NCBI RefSeq assembly: GCF_009807095.1
Contig: NZ_WUCC01000001.1
Location: 434,001-498,000, forward strand
Direction: 5' to 3'
DNA from: Rathayibacter sp. VKM Ac-2754
GTDB lineage: Bacteria > Actinomycetota > Actinomycetes > Actinomycetales > Microbacteriaceae
Length of the DNA: 64,000 nucleotides
The notes beneath the pieces are model-generated. The model searched no databases. It had not been told where the DNA came from and saw only the letters and a program-made list of their open reading frames with translations. The first letter of the stretch is position 1. Each line of letters begins with the position of its first letter. A program made the position numbers and the translations under genes. Below are positions 40,552-49,278 of this stretch, piece by piece.

Positions 40552-42300
40552 CTACTCGGTGACTGTGAACGCCAGGCTGATGGCCTTGCCGGTCTGGGCA
40601 CCGGTCACGGTGACGGTGTAGTCGCCGGGCGTGGTGGGCGCCTTCGCGGAGACGGTGAGGCCTCCGTCGACGAGATCCTGCGTCGCGGTGCGCTCGGTGA
40701 ACATCGGAGCGGAGCCGATCAGCTGGGTGTCGCCGTCGAAGCCGTCGGCGGTCAGGGTGATCTTCTCGCCGGGCGCGAACGACGTGCCCGAGAGCTCGGC
40801 GGTCGCGGAGAAGCTCAGCGAGCGGATGTCGCGGTCGAGGCCGAGCGCGTTCGAGATGGTGAAGAACGTGTCGGTCTGGTCGGTGAGGCCGGCGACGTTC
40901 GCCGCGCCCGGTCCGTAGCCCGCGACGCGGAGCTGAGTTCCGGTGTGCTGCTGCGAGCCGCCCTCGGCGGCCGTGCCGTACGAGACCTTCATCGTGCTGC
41001 CGTCGGCGGTCTTCAGCGCGGTGCTGAGCGACGTGGGGGGCGTGCTGTCCACGATCTGGCTGGTGTGGGCGTGGTCGGCGGTGACGATGACGAGCGTGTT
41101 GCCGTCGGCCTTCGCGAAGGCGAGAGCGGCCTGGACGGCCTCGTCGAGGTCGACGGTCTCACCGATCTGACCGCAGGCGTTCGCGGCGTGGTCCTGCTTG
41201 TCGATGCTGGCGCCCTCGACCTGGAGGAAGAAGCCCTTGTCGCCGGTGTCGAGGAGGTCGATCGCCTTCTCGGTCATGGCGCGGAGGGTGGGCTGGTCAG
41301 CGGGACGGGCCGGGTTGGCGACACAGGTCTGGGGAGCGGCGTCGCCGCCTCCGACCGTCGCGGGGGTCGGTGCGTAGCGGACGGGCAGGTTGCCCGAGCC
41401 GAAGAGGCCGAGGACGGGGGCGTCCTGGTCGGCCACGGTCAGGGCCTCGAGCTCCGCGGCGGTGCCGGCGGTGGTCGCGTCGCCGAGCACCTGGTAGCCG
41501 CGGTCGTCGGCCTGCTGGAACAGGGTCCGGCCGCTCCAGTCGCCGGCCTTCGCGGTCTGCGCGAAGGTGGCGGAGCCGCCACCGAGGGTGAGGTCGGCGC
41601 GGGTGCCGAGGATCTGCTCGCTGATCGAGCCGAGTCCGCCGTTCTCGAGCGCGTCGTTGCCGCAGGTGGGGCTGTCGGGTCCGTAGCAGCTGCGGGCGTC
41701 GACGTGGGCCGCCTGCACGGCGGGCGTCGCGTCCTGGATCTCGGAGGTCGTGACGTTGCCGGTCTTCAGGCCGTTCGCCTTCGCGATCTCCAGCAGCGTG
41801 TCCTCGCGGTTCTGGTCGATGTCGACCGACACCGCGTTGTCGTACGTCTTGGTGCCGGTCGCCCAGGCGCTGCCGGTGGCGGCGGAGTCGGGGACGTAGT
41901 CCGGAGCGCCCTTGACGGCGCCGGTGGCGGGATCGTCGGCGCGGTACAGCGAGTACGTCGTGTACTGGCCCGTGATGGGGAGGGCGTCGATGCCGGGGAA
42001 GCGGCCGGCCGCGCCGTACGTGTAGTTGCGGGCGACGGTGATCTCGGAGTCGCCCATGCCGTCGCCGATGAGGAGGATGACGTTCTTCGCGTCCTGCTCC
42101 TTCACCTCGGCGCGCAGCTCGTCGGAGAGGTCGGCGTCGACCGGGGAGATGCGCGCGGCGCCTCCGGTGGCGCTGAGGTCGGCGGAGCCGACTGCGGTGG
42201 CGATGCTCGGAGCGGCGAGGGCCGCTCCCGAGATCAGTGCGATGGCCGCGAGGGTCACCGCGGTGCGCCCGCGACGAGCGGGGCTGAGAAGTCGTGACAC
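40552..42300 (-). CDS. phoA: Secreted alkaline phosphatase
   Basis: 582 aa with a Sec-type signal (basic start, [23 protein letters not shown]). Metal and substrate residues: [14 protein letters not shown], the nucleophile Ser in [41 protein letters not shown] and [13 protein letters not shown]. The C-terminal ~85 residues form an extra immunoglobulin-like domain ([14 protein letters not shown] to the end). Releases phosphate from organic esters outside the cell. GTG at 42300 follows AAGGAGA. A PHO-box-like sequence lies upstream. Confidence 0.92.
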   Translation of the reverse strand: MSRLLSPARRGRTAVTLAAIALISGAALAAPSIATAVGSADLSATGGAARISPVDADLSDELRAEVKEQDAKNVILLIGDGMGDSEITVARNYTYGAAGRFPGIDALPITGQYTTYSLYRADDPATGAVKGAPDYVPDSAATGSAWATGTKTYDNAVSVDIDQNREDTLLEIAKANGLKTGNVTTSEIQDATPAVQAAHVDARSCYGPDSPTCGNDALENGGLGSISEQILGTRADLTLGGGSATFAQTAKAGDWSGRTLFQQADDRGYQVLGDATTAGTAAELEALTVADQDAPVLGLFGSGNLPVRYAPTPATVGGGDAAPQTCVANPARPADQPTLRAMTEKAIDLLDTGDKGFFLQVEGASIDKQDHAANACGQIGETVDLDEAVQAALAFAKADGNTLVIVTADHAHTSQIVDSTPPTSLSTALKTADGSTMKVSYGTAAEGGSQQHTGTQLRVAGYGPGAANVAGLTDQTDTFFTISNALGLDRDIRSLSFSATAELSGTSFAPGEKITLTADGFDGDTQLIGSAPMFTERTATQDLVDGGLTVSAKAPTTPGDYTVTVTGAQTGKAISLAFTVTE

Positions 42301-42367
42301 GTCGTGTTCTCCTTGGAGATCGGAGGCCCGGACGGGCCCACCTCAAGCACACCCCGCGCTCACCCCT

Positions 42368-42400
42368 TCCGGGTGGACGGCAGAGGCGATCTCGATGAAC
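42368..42400 (-). promoter_or_regulatory. Candidate PHO box upstream of phoA
   Basis: Minus strand 11-nt units GTTCATCGAGA, TCGCCTCTGCC and GTCCACCCGGA. Outer units fit the actinobacterial PhoP consensus built on GTTCACC; the centre unit is poor. It lies 68 nt upstream of phoA. Confidence 0.35.
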
Positions 42401-42473
42401 ATCGCACGGCTATCGATCTGCAGCACAGGCCGCTCCGAGGACCCTGCGGTGTCGGTGCGGTAGCGGTGTGCAG

Positions 42474-43109
42474 TCACGCACCCCGTCGAGTCGCGCCGGC
42501 GCCGGCGTCGACCGGTGCCGCCGCGCGCGACTTCGCCGACCAGAAGCGCATCAGCGCGCCCGCCAGCAGCGATCCCACCGCGCCCGCGGCCAGGTCGCCG
42601 AGCGTGTCCTCGTAGCCGACGAAGATCGACGAGTCGACGAAGCGGTGGCCCGCCCACTCGCCCCACTCCCACAGCACGCCCGCCGTCGTCCCGAAGCAGG
42701 CGCAGAGCACGATCGCCGGGGCGAGCGGACCGCGGTCGCCGGCGACGGCAGGCACGACTCCGGCCCGCGCCGCGACGATGTACGCGACCGCCGCGACAAG
42801 GCCGTTCAGCACGAAGTGCACGACCACGTCCCACGACGCCCACGCCTGGTACAGGTCGAGCACGCTGCTCCAGGAGGCGACCAGCAGCGCGACGCCGAAC
42901 GCCGCGTCGAGCGCGGGACGGATGCCGAGGAAGCGCGGGATCACGAGCCCGATCGCGGACAGCGCGAAGACCATCACGTCGACGAAGCCCCAGCCGATCC
43001 CCGCCGCCACCATGCTCGCCACACCGGCCAGGCGGACCACATCGGCGAACCACTCGCCCCTGGTGCGCGGCGGCACCAGGAAGGTCTCGACGAGGACGAC
43101 GCCTCTCAC
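42474..43109 (-). CDS. Membrane protein, DUF2238/YjdF-like
   Basis: 211 aa with about six helices. Conserved-looking motifs are WDVVVHFVLNGLVAAVAY, LWEWGEWAGHRF and YEDTLGDLAAGAVGSLLAGALMRF, the last typical of YjdF/VanZ-like membrane proteins. Function unknown. The GTG at 43109 overlaps the stop of the upstream nuclease-fold gene (GTGA, 43106-43109), so the two are co-expressed. Confidence 0.75.
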   Translation of the reverse strand: MRGVVLVETFLVPPRTRGEWFADVVRLAGVASMVAAGIGWGFVDVMVFALSAIGLVIPRFLGIRPALDAAFGVALLVASWSSVLDLYQAWASWDVVVHFVLNGLVAAVAYIVAARAGVVPAVAGDRGPLAPAIVLCACFGTTAGVLWEWGEWAGHRFVDSSIFVGYEDTLGDLAAGAVGSLLAGALMRFWSAKSRAAAPVDAGAGATRRGA

Positions 43110-43936
43110 GGCGACGTGAAGCGGAGCAGCGCCTGCACCGGCTCGTGGTCGGAGGCGGCCGCGCCGTCGTAGCGCACCGCGTTGATCCCGGCGGCGACGA
43201 CCTCGAAGGCGTTCGCTGTCGCGACCAGCCAGTCGATGCGGCGGCCCGGCTTCGGCGGTCGGTAGTTCGAGAAGGTGCTCCAGGAGTGGCTGAGGTGGCG
43301 ACCGGCGACCACCCACGAGTCGGCCAGGCCGGCCTCGTCGAGCAGCGCCCGGTACGGAGCCGTCCCGGCGTCGGTGTTCGCGTCCCCCATCACGATCGCG
43401 GGCTGCCCGAGAGCGAGCACCCGCCGGGCGAGCAGCTCGGCCGAGCACAGGCGCGACCGCTGCGAGAGGTGGTCGAAGTGGGTCGAGACGACGGTCAGGT
43501 CGCGGTGGGTGGCGTGATCGGTCAGCTCGGCGATCACGGCCGTGCGCGGGATCCGGTTGCCCCAGCTCCGCGAGCCGGCGACGTCGGGAGTCGCGGAAAG
43601 CGCGATCTGCGACCAGTCGCGCACGGCGAACCGGCTGCGGTCGACGAAGAGCATCACGCGCTCGCCGCCCCGATCGGGGTCGCGGCCGAAGCCCATGCCC
43701 TCGAACGACGAGCCGAGCACGTCCTGCACGAACGCGGCCTGATCAGGCAGCGCCTCCTGGATCGCGAGGATCGAGGGCTGCTCGGCCTCGAGCAGCCGGC
43801 GGATCAGCGGGCGGCGGTGCTCCCACTGGTCGACCGCGCGGGCGGTGAGCCGGGGCATGCGCCGACGGATGTTGTAGGTCATCGCGTGCAGCTCGGGCGC
43901 CTCGGTCCGGCCGATCAGAGGCGTCGGAACGGTCAT
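43106..43936 (-). CDS. Endonuclease/exonuclease/phosphatase-family protein
   Basis: 276 aa with the EEP fold: MTYNIRRR (first strand with Asn), ILAIQEALPDQ with the metal-binding Glu, STHFDHLSQRSR, VMGDANTDAGT and the terminal SDHEPVQALLRF with the catalytic Asp-His. No signal peptide, so cytoplasmic; substrate could be DNA, a lipid head group or another phosphodiester. First gene of a two-gene unit. Confidence 0.87.
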   Translation of the reverse strand: MTVPTPLIGRTEAPELHAMTYNIRRRMPRLTARAVDQWEHRRPLIRRLLEAEQPSILAIQEALPDQAAFVQDVLGSSFEGMGFGRDPDRGGERVMLFVDRSRFAVRDWSQIALSATPDVAGSRSWGNRIPRTAVIAELTDHATHRDLTVVSTHFDHLSQRSRLCSAELLARRVLALGQPAIVMGDANTDAGTAPYRALLDEAGLADSWVVAGRHLSHSWSTFSNYRPPKPGRRIDWLVATANAFEVVAAGINAVRYDGAAASDHEPVQALLRFTSP

Positions 43937-44013
43937 GCTCCCACCCTAAGCGGGAGCAGACTCGCGGCGAGGAGGCTTGCGGTGGCCCTCCCGCGTCGCT
44001 CACGCTTCGAGAC

Positions 44014-44412
44014 ATGACCCTCTCCCCCGCCCTCGCCGCGCTCGCCGACGAGTCGTTCGTCTCGCTGACCACCTTCCGCAAGACGGGTGCCGGCGTCTCG
44101 ACGCCGGTCTGGATCGCCCGCGACGGCGCAGAGCTGATCATCACCACGCCCCGGAAGAGCGGCAAGGTGAAGCGGCTGCGGAACGATCCGCGGGTGACGC
44201 TCGTCCCCTGCGACCGCCGGGGACGCGTGAAGGAGGGCGCGCCGGTGGTCGAGGCGTCGGCCCGCATCGTCTCGGACGAGGAGACCGTCGAGCGGCTCGG
44301 CCGCGTCTTCGCGCGCAAGTACCGGCTCGAGTACCGCGTCTTCCTCTTCATCGAGGGGATCGTGACCCGCGGCGACCGCACGCGCGTGATGCTGCGTCTC
44401 TCCGACCGCTGA
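44014..44412 (+). CDS. PPOX-class F420-dependent oxidoreductase
   Basis: 132 aa, split beta-barrel flavin/deazaflavin-binding fold. FVSLTTFRKTGAGVSTPVWIARDGAELIITTPRKSGKVKRLRNDPRVTLVPCDRRG region is typical of the PPOX class F420-dependent family. Likely reduces a small organic substrate with F420H2; substrate not known. The ATG follows a weak purine-rich site. Divergent from the nuclease-fold gene (77 bp apart). Confidence 0.85.
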   Translation: MTLSPALAALADESFVSLTTFRKTGAGVSTPVWIARDGAELIITTPRKSGKVKRLRNDPRVTLVPCDRRGRVKEGAPVVEASARIVSDEETVERLGRVFARKYRLEYRVFLFIEGIVTRGDRTRVMLRLSDR

Positions 44413-44537
44413 GCCCTACACCGCGGCGGGTGGCCTCCGATAGGGCCTCCGCGGCGTCGCTGCCCGGGTCTACCGTGGGGGCGCCGGTGCGGATGCACGC
44501 CCTCGCGCGCACGCCGGCGTTCGCAGAAGGAGCACGT

Positions 44538-44795
44538 ATGAGCATCGGAGCAGGAATCTTCCTCCTCGTCGTCGGCGCGGTCCTCGCGTTCGCCGTGGAC
44601 GTGCAGCTGTCGGGTGTCGACCTGAAGCTGATCGGCTACATCCTGATGGCGGCGGGCGCCATCGGCCTGGTGCTCGGCCTCGTGCTGATGACCCGGCGCC
44701 GCCAGTCCGTGGCGACCACGCGCTCGGCCGTCGACCCGGCCAGCGGCGAGCAGGTCACCCGCCGCACGAGCGAGAGCGACGGACCGCTGGTCTGA
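44538..44795 (+). CDS. DUF6458 small membrane protein
   Basis: 85 aa, two helices (GAGIFLLVVGAVLAFAVDV and IGYILMAAGAIGLVLGLVLM) and a polar tail with DPASGEQVTRR. It matches the DUF6458 family of small actinobacterial membrane proteins of unknown role. AGAAGGAG lies before the ATG; TACCGT at about 44470 is a possible -10. A strong terminator follows. Confidence 0.85.
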   Translation: MSIGAGIFLLVVGAVLAFAVDVQLSGVDLKLIGYILMAAGAIGLVLGLVLMTRRRQSVATTRSAVDPASGEQVTRRTSESDGPLV

Positions 44796-44804
44796 GGACC
44801 GAGA

Positions 44805-44833
44805 AAGGGCGGGGCGTTCGCCGCCCCGCCCTT
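44805..44833. terminator. Bidirectional intrinsic terminator
   Basis: Perfect 12-bp arms AAGGGCGGGGCG and CGCCCCGCCCTT around a 5-nt loop, with purine/pyrimidine runs on both sides (GAGAA / CTTC). It separates the convergent DUF6458 gene and the 43-aa acidic-protein gene. Confidence 0.8.
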
Positions 44834-44848
44834 CTTCGTGCGCGGGCG

Positions 44849-44980
44849 CTACTCGTCCGCGTCGCCGCCCGAGACCGTGTCCGTGTCGCCGCCACCGGGC
44901 GAGGTGTCGGTCCCCGTGCCGTCGGGCAGCTCCTCGGTCTTCTCGATGTCCTCACCGGTGGTGCGGTCGTTCTGATCCAT
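44849..44980 (-). CDS. Very small acidic protein (43 aa)
   Basis: Starts MDQNDRTTGEDIEKTEELP and continues with Gly/Thr/Asp-rich repeats ending GGDADE; no hydrophobic residues to speak of. GGAAGGAGAAGG just before the ATG is a strong ribosome-binding site, which is the main evidence that it is real. Composition matches the other acidic proteins in this window. Function unknown. Confidence 0.55.
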   Translation of the reverse strand: MDQNDRTTGEDIEKTEELPDGTGTDTSPGGGDTDTVSGGDADE

Positions 44981-45078
44981 GGCGCCTTCTCCTTCCGGCC
45001 GGCGACCTGCCGGCTCCCCCACTCTCCTCCCGACCCCACCGGCCCGGGCAAGGGGGTAGCGGAGGAGCGCGCCGGGTG

Positions 45079-45507
45079 TCAGGAGGCGTCGCCCAGGTTC
45101 TCGGCGATGCGGCGGAGGGTCGCCACGGTGCGCTCGTAGTCCTCCTCGCTCACGCCCTCGGTCACCGCGGTCCGCGCCGCGCCGACCACCTCCTCGAGGC
45201 GGGCGGTCGCGACTCCGCCGCGCTCGGTCAGCGCGAAGCGCTCGCCCTCGGCGGTCACCCAGCCGCTCTCGACGAGCTCGGCGAGGTGCTCGACGACGCT
45301 CGCGGGCTCCTCCGCCGGCGCCGACCGCAGGAAGGGCGCGAGCGCCCTGTCGAGCTCGTCCACCGCGGCGGGGGCGCGGCGCAGCAGTTCGAGCAGCTGC
45401 CACTGCATCCGGGTCACGCCGTGCTCCTCGAGCGTCAGCGCGAAGCGCTCCTCGATCAAGCGGTCGACGAGGGTCAGCCAGTATCCGATCGGTCGTTGAT
45501 CAGCCAT
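45079..45507 (-). CDS. MarR-family transcriptional regulator
   Basis: 142 aa, winged helix. RPIGYWLTLVDRLIEERFALTLEEHGVTRMQWQLLELLRR, then DNA-reading region PASVVEHLAELVESGWVTAEGERFALTERGG, then a dimerisation helix. Leaderless start (TATCGT 6 nt before ATG). It is divergent from the alpha/beta-hydrolase/DoxX pair, which it may regulate. Confidence 0.85.
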   Translation of the reverse strand: MADQRPIGYWLTLVDRLIEERFALTLEEHGVTRMQWQLLELLRRAPAAVDELDRALAPFLRSAPAEEPASVVEHLAELVESGWVTAEGERFALTERGGVATARLEEVVGAARTAVTEGVSEEDYERTVATLRRIAENLGDAS

Positions 45508-45519
45508 GCCGTCACGATA
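45508..45519 (-). promoter_or_regulatory. Leaderless -10 of the MarR gene
   Basis: TATCGT at 45514-45519, 6 nt before the ATG. Confidence 0.5.
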
Positions 45520-45654
45520 CGCCGGGGGCGTCGGAGGAGGTACCGCCCACCCCGCGCACCGTCCACCCCTCGCACAAGGCCCTCTCGTGGGGCGCCGCAG
45601 TCCGCTTGACTGGGGGCTGCTCCGCCGATCGACGGCGGCGCGTACGGAGGCGAC

Positions 45655-46545
45655 ATGGCGAACCACCGTTTCGAGCTGCGGTCCGGCCGCGGGATCGGCG
45701 TCTCGGCGGCGGGTGATCCGATCGCCGACCGGCTGGTCGTCTTCTGCCACCCCACCCCGGGTGCCGGCGGCTTCGACCCCGATCCGCTGGTCACCGGGCC
45801 GTGGGGCCTGCACCTGCTGATCCTCGACCGGCCCGGCTACGGCGCCTCCGACCCGGTCAGCGCCGCGCAGGCGACCGTGCAGGACCGCGCCGACGACCTC
45901 GCGGAGTACCTGCGGCGGTCGGAGCGCACCGCGCGCATGGTCGACGGCGCCCGGTTCGGCAGCGTCGGCGTGGTCGGCTGGGGCTCGGGAGGCGCGTTCG
46001 CCCTCTCGCTGGCGGCCCGGCACCCCGATCTCGTCGACCGGCTCGCGATCATCGGCACCCCCGCGCCTCCGCAGGCCGGCGTGCTGGTGCGCCCGACCGA
46101 CGCCTGGGAGCGGCGCGAGATCCTCGAAGGCGAGGACTCGACGATGATCGCCGCCGGCCTCCCCGACGGCGAGCCCGGCCTCGACGCACTGGGGGTGGAC
46201 TCCGACGACCCCGTCCTCGCGAGCCACGGCGGGCTGCGCAACCGCCTGCAGCGGATGCTCGGCGAGGGCTGGCGGCAGGGTCCGAGCGGAGCGGCGACCG
46301 ACCTCGCCGCGCTGCGCGACGGATCGTGGGCCGACGAGCTCGACCGGGTGACCGCCTCCGCCCTGATCGTGCACGGCGACGCCGACCCGGTCGCGAGTGC
46401 CGAGGACGGCCGCTGGTACCGCGGCCGCCTCGCCGATGCCCGCACGGCGAGCGTCGACGGCACGGGCCGACTCGCCGTGGTGCGCGAGTGGCGGCGGATC
46501 CTCGACCACGTCGCTCCTCTCGAGCGCGGCGCGGAGGACCGGTGA
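45655..46545 (+). CDS. Alpha/beta-hydrolase-fold protein, catalytic His replaced
   Basis: 296 aa. Oxyanion region VVFCHPTPGAGG, DRPGYGASDPV, nucleophile elbow VGWGSGGAFALSLAARHPDLV with Ser111, and acid loop VHGDADPVA. The C-terminal position that normally holds the catalytic His (G-x-G-H) reads GTGRLAVVRE with Arg272. It may be non-hydrolytic or use another residue. A GGAGG site precedes the ATG; a CCGCCG/CGGCGG hairpin sits in the leader (45622-45638). Its stop overlaps the DoxX-like gene. Confidence 0.8.
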   Translation: MANHRFELRSGRGIGVSAAGDPIADRLVVFCHPTPGAGGFDPDPLVTGPWGLHLLILDRPGYGASDPVSAAQATVQDRADDLAEYLRRSERTARMVDGARFGSVGVVGWGSGGAFALSLAARHPDLVDRLAIIGTPAPPQAGVLVRPTDAWERREILEGEDSTMIAAGLPDGEPGLDALGVDSDDPVLASHGGLRNRLQRMLGEGWRQGPSGAATDLAALRDGSWADELDRVTASALIVHGDADPVASAEDGRWYRGRLADARTASVDGTGRLAVVREWRRILDHVAPLERGAEDR

Positions 46546-46916
46546 CCCGCGAGCCGCTCGGCACCGGCCCCCTGGTGCTCGCCTCGGCCATGGCCGTATC
46601 GGGAGTCGTGCACCTGGCGCACCCGAGCACCATCGACGCGGTCGTGCCGCGAGGGATGCCCGGCTCCGCGCGGGGCTGGGTGCTCGTCTCCGGAGTCGCC
46701 GAGATCGCCTGCGCCGCCGCGATGATGTGGCCGCCGACGCGGGCGGCGGGCGGTCTCGCCTCCGCCGCGCTGATGGCCGCCGTGTTCCCCGGCAACGTGC
46801 AGATGGCCCGGGACGCCCGGCGCCCGCGCACCCGCGCGATCACGCTCCTGCGCCTCCCGCTGCAGATCCCGCTCGTGCTCTGGGGGCTCGAGGCGGCCCG
46901 CGGCTCCGAGCGCTGA
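46542..46916 (+). CDS. DoxX-like membrane protein
   Basis: 124 aa, four helices. LVLASAMAVSGVVHLAHP, GWVLVSGVAEIACAAAMMWP, FPGNVQMARDARRPRTRAITLLRLPLQIPLVLWGL match the DoxX/SURF4-like family. Likely membrane redox-associated; role unknown. The GTG start overlaps the hydrolase stop (GTGA), so both are expressed together. Confidence 0.8.
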   Translation: MTREPLGTGPLVLASAMAVSGVVHLAHPSTIDAVVPRGMPGSARGWVLVSGVAEIACAAAMMWPPTRAAGGLASAALMAAVFPGNVQMARDARRPRTRAITLLRLPLQIPLVLWGLEAARGSER

Positions 46917-46957
46917 GGGCCCCGCGCAACCCCACGCGGGCACGGCGAGCGCACTGC

Positions 46958-46969
46958 TACCGTCCAGGG
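46958..46969 (+). promoter_or_regulatory. Leaderless -10 of the acidic-protein/diacylglycerol-kinase operon
   Basis: TACCGT (46958-46963) followed by 6 nt and ATG. Confidence 0.5.
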
Positions 46970-47155
46970 ATGAGCGACCAGATGGCGGATGATCGCCGAG
47001 ACCAATTGACCAGTGCGCCGAAGGCGACCGAGGCCGATGCCGCTCCCCGCATCGACGTCTCGACGACCGATGCGGGCGACACGCACATCGAGATCCGCGA
47101 CGACGCCGCCGTGCGGCCGGGCCGCATCGAGGACGAGGACGGATCGGATGACTGA
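46970..47155 (+). CDS. Small acidic protein upstream of diacylglycerol kinase
   Basis: 61 aa, unrecognised. Asp/Ala/Thr-rich with APRIDVSTTDAGDTHIEIRDDAA in the centre. It starts at an ATG with a leaderless -10 (TACCGT, 46958-46963) and overlaps the diacylglycerol-kinase start by 8 nt, so it is probably the first gene of that operon and may act as a leader for translational coupling. Confidence 0.6.
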   Translation: MSDQMADDRRDQLTSAPKATEADAAPRIDVSTTDAGDTHIEIRDDAAVRPGRIEDEDGSDD

Positions 47156-48116
47156 GCGCCGCCGTGCCGCGATGATCTACAACCCGGTGAAGGTCGACCT
47201 CGAGGCCGTCGAGGCCGCGGTCGCCCGCGCCGAGCAGCTCGCGGAGTGGGACGAGACGCTCTGGTTCGAGACCTCGGTCGAGGACCCGGGCGCGGGCCAG
47301 ACCCGCGAGGCCCTCGAGGCCGGCGTCGACATGGTGATCGCGGCCGGAGGCGACGGCACGGTCCGCGTGGTCGCCGAGGCGCTGCGCGGCTCCGACACCT
47401 CGCTCGCGCTGCTGCCCTCGGGCACCGGCAACCTGCTGGCGCGCAACCTCGATCTCACGCTCGACGACGTCGACAACGCGCTGACCGTGGCCTTCACCGG
47501 CAAGGACCGCCCGATCGACGTCGGGATGATCGACATCGAGGTGAGCGGGGGCGGCCGCGAGCGGCGCGCCTTCGTCGTCATGGCCGGACTCGGCATCGAC
47601 GCGAAGATGCTCGCGAACACCGACGACGACCTCAAGAAGCGCGCCGGCTGGCTCGCCTACGTCGACGCACTGCGGAAGGCGCTGCTGGACAAGAACCAGC
47701 TCGAGTTCCGCTACCGCCTCGACGGCTCGAAGACCCGCAAGGTGCGCGCGCACACGATCATCGTGGGCAACTGCGGCTCGCTGCCGGCGAACATCCTGCT
47801 GCTGCCCGACGCGGCGGTCGACGACGGAGAGTTCGACATCGTGCTGCTGCGGCCCGAGGGGTTCTTCGGCTGGGTCCAGATCATCTTCAAGGTGGTCTGG
47901 GAGAACGGCGTCCTGCGCCGCACCGGCGTGGTCGGCCAGAAGCTGATGGGTCTGACGAAGGAGGTCGCGGCCCTCCGCTACGTGAAGGGCCGCGAGCTCG
48001 TCGTGCGCCTCGAGCGCGAGCAGGAGATCGAGCTCGACGGCGATCCCTTCGGCTCGACCTCGGCGTTCCGCACCTGGATCGAGCCCGGCGGGCTCACGGT
48101 GCGCGTTCCGGCCTGA
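47148..48116 (+). CDS. Diacylglycerol kinase-family lipid kinase
   Basis: 322 aa. N-terminal catalytic domain with AAGGDGTVRVVAEALRG (GGDGT nucleotide loop, about 65-80) and LPSGTGNLLARNLDL; C-terminal beta-sandwich with IDVGMIDIEV, GLGIDAKML and ELDGDPFGST. Family members phosphorylate diacylglycerol, sphingosine-type bases or related lipids at the membrane; the exact substrate is unknown. Its ATG overlaps the preceding small gene. Confidence 0.9.
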   Translation: MTERRRAAMIYNPVKVDLEAVEAAVARAEQLAEWDETLWFETSVEDPGAGQTREALEAGVDMVIAAGGDGTVRVVAEALRGSDTSLALLPSGTGNLLARNLDLTLDDVDNALTVAFTGKDRPIDVGMIDIEVSGGGRERRAFVVMAGLGIDAKMLANTDDDLKKRAGWLAYVDALRKALLDKNQLEFRYRLDGSKTRKVRAHTIIVGNCGSLPANILLLPDAAVDDGEFDIVLLRPEGFFGWVQIIFKVVWENGVLRRTGVVGQKLMGLTKEVAALRYVKGRELVVRLEREQEIELDGDPFGSTSAFRTWIEPGGLTVRVPA

Positions 48117-48133
48117 CTCCGGGCTGCCCTCCG

Positions 48134-48190
48134 CGAGAGGCCGCTCCGGTACGCGACACGCCGCGCGCGGCGTACCGGACCGGCCTCTCG
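48134..48190. terminator. Bidirectional terminator with 21-bp stem
   Basis: Arms 48134-48154 and 48170-48190 pair at 20 of 21 positions around a 15-nt loop. It lies between the convergent lipid-kinase and secreted-protein genes. Confidence 0.75.
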
Positions 48191-48195
48191 ACGGA

Positions 48196-48828
48196 TCAGT
48201 AGGCGGTGTCGCCCCAGGAGGGGGCGGCGACCGTCTCGGCGTTCGGCGCGGAGGCCGTGGCCGAGAGCCGCACCTGACCGGGGACGTCGGCGCTGAGCGT
48301 GTACGTCAGCTCGGGAGTCGAGCGCGACGCTGCGAGCGCCGCCCCCGACCAGGTGAAGACGTACTCGACGGCGCCTCTGGCATCGGCCGTCGCGGTGGTC
48401 CAGCTCCAGCCCTCGCCCGCGAGGGCGACCGGGCGAGCGCCGACCCGCGCCGACGCCGGGTAGCGCACGCGGACCGACAGCGTCGGCACCGGCGCCCCCA
48501 CCATCGGGTGGTCGGAGCCCGACCAGTACCGGTTCTGCACCTGGATGCGGGTGTCGATGCCGGTGCGGTGACCGGAGCCGTCCCAGTGCGCGTTGTTCTG
48601 CCAGGTGTCGAAGACGAGGGTCGACGTCGTGCGGCTCACGGGCGGCTCGGGAGCGGCGGAGGTGGCGGCAGCGGGTGCGGCGAGCGCGATCGCGACCACA
48701 GGGGTGCTCCAGAGCGCGGCGCGGACGAGGGATCGGCGATCGGTGGACGGGGTGCCTGCGGGCACGGCGGAGGACTCAGGCAGGCGCGCAGGCGTGCCGG
48801 AGTCACCCCGCGGAGGGGTGGTGGACAT
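48196..48828 (-). CDS. Hypothetical secreted protein (Tat-like signal)
   Basis: 210 aa, unrecognised. A ~30-residue polar N-terminus leads to RRSLVRAALWSTPVVAIALAAPAAATSA, a twin-arginine-like signal with an Ala-x-Ala cleavage region. The mature part is a beta-rich, Trp-containing domain (TLVFDTWQNNAHWDGSGHRTGIDTR, VRVRYPASARVGARPVALAGEGWSW), compatible with an immunoglobulin-like fold. Function unknown. It is followed by a bidirectional terminator. Confidence 0.7.
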   Translation of the reverse strand: MSTTPPRGDSGTPARLPESSAVPAGTPSTDRRSLVRAALWSTPVVAIALAAPAAATSAAPEPPVSRTTSTLVFDTWQNNAHWDGSGHRTGIDTRIQVQNRYWSGSDHPMVGAPVPTLSVRVRYPASARVGARPVALAGEGWSWTTATADARGAVEYVFTWSGAALAASRSTPELTYTLSADVPGQVRLSATASAPNAETVAAPSWGDTAY

Positions 48829-49265
48829 AGGGGTAGAGCTCCAGGGTGTGCGGGTGTTCCGGGGTGGGATCCGCCGTGACGCGACCGGGAGTTTCGGGTT
48901 CCCTGTCGTGCTGCGCGAGAGCTTCGGGTTCTCGACGCGGGCGGTGTTCTCGGTGCGGACGGGAGTTTCGGGTCCCCGGCCGTCGAGGCGATCGCGAGCA
49001 GGCGCAGTGCTGCGGTGCGGCTTCGGGTGCCGCACCCCATACGCTTGCATGGACATCGCGACCATAGTGCGCATTCCGTCGCGAGAGCAACTGATCCGGC
49101 ACCGGATCGGTGCGATCGCCCCGCTCTGGGGTGTTATTCATCGGCGATACGTCGTCGAGACGACGGATCCAGCACAGGTCCTGACTCGTCGGACGGCTGG
49201 GCGGGATGCGGCCCCGCAGCCCCGGTCCGCCCCGTCAACCCGCGGCGGCCGATCCCCCGCTCCAC
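48829..49265. other. Gene-free divergent region with a triplicated motif
   Basis: No convincing gene. It holds three copies of a 16-17-bp motif, GGGAGTTTCGGGTTCCC at 48887-48903, GAGAGCTTCGGGTTCTC at 48917-48933 and GGGAGTTTCGGGTCCC at 48961-48976, where the outer arms change in step (GGGA/TCCC, GAGA/TCTC). These could be operator half-site pairs or small hairpins for the secreted protein gene. The remainder to the AI-2E promoter at 49266 shows nothing clear. Confidence 0.55.
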
Positions 49266-49278
49266 TACGTTTCACCCC
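49266..49278 (+). promoter_or_regulatory. Leaderless -10 of the second AI-2E transporter
   Basis: TACGTT (49266-49271) 7 nt before the ATG; there is no ribosome-binding site. Confidence 0.55.
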
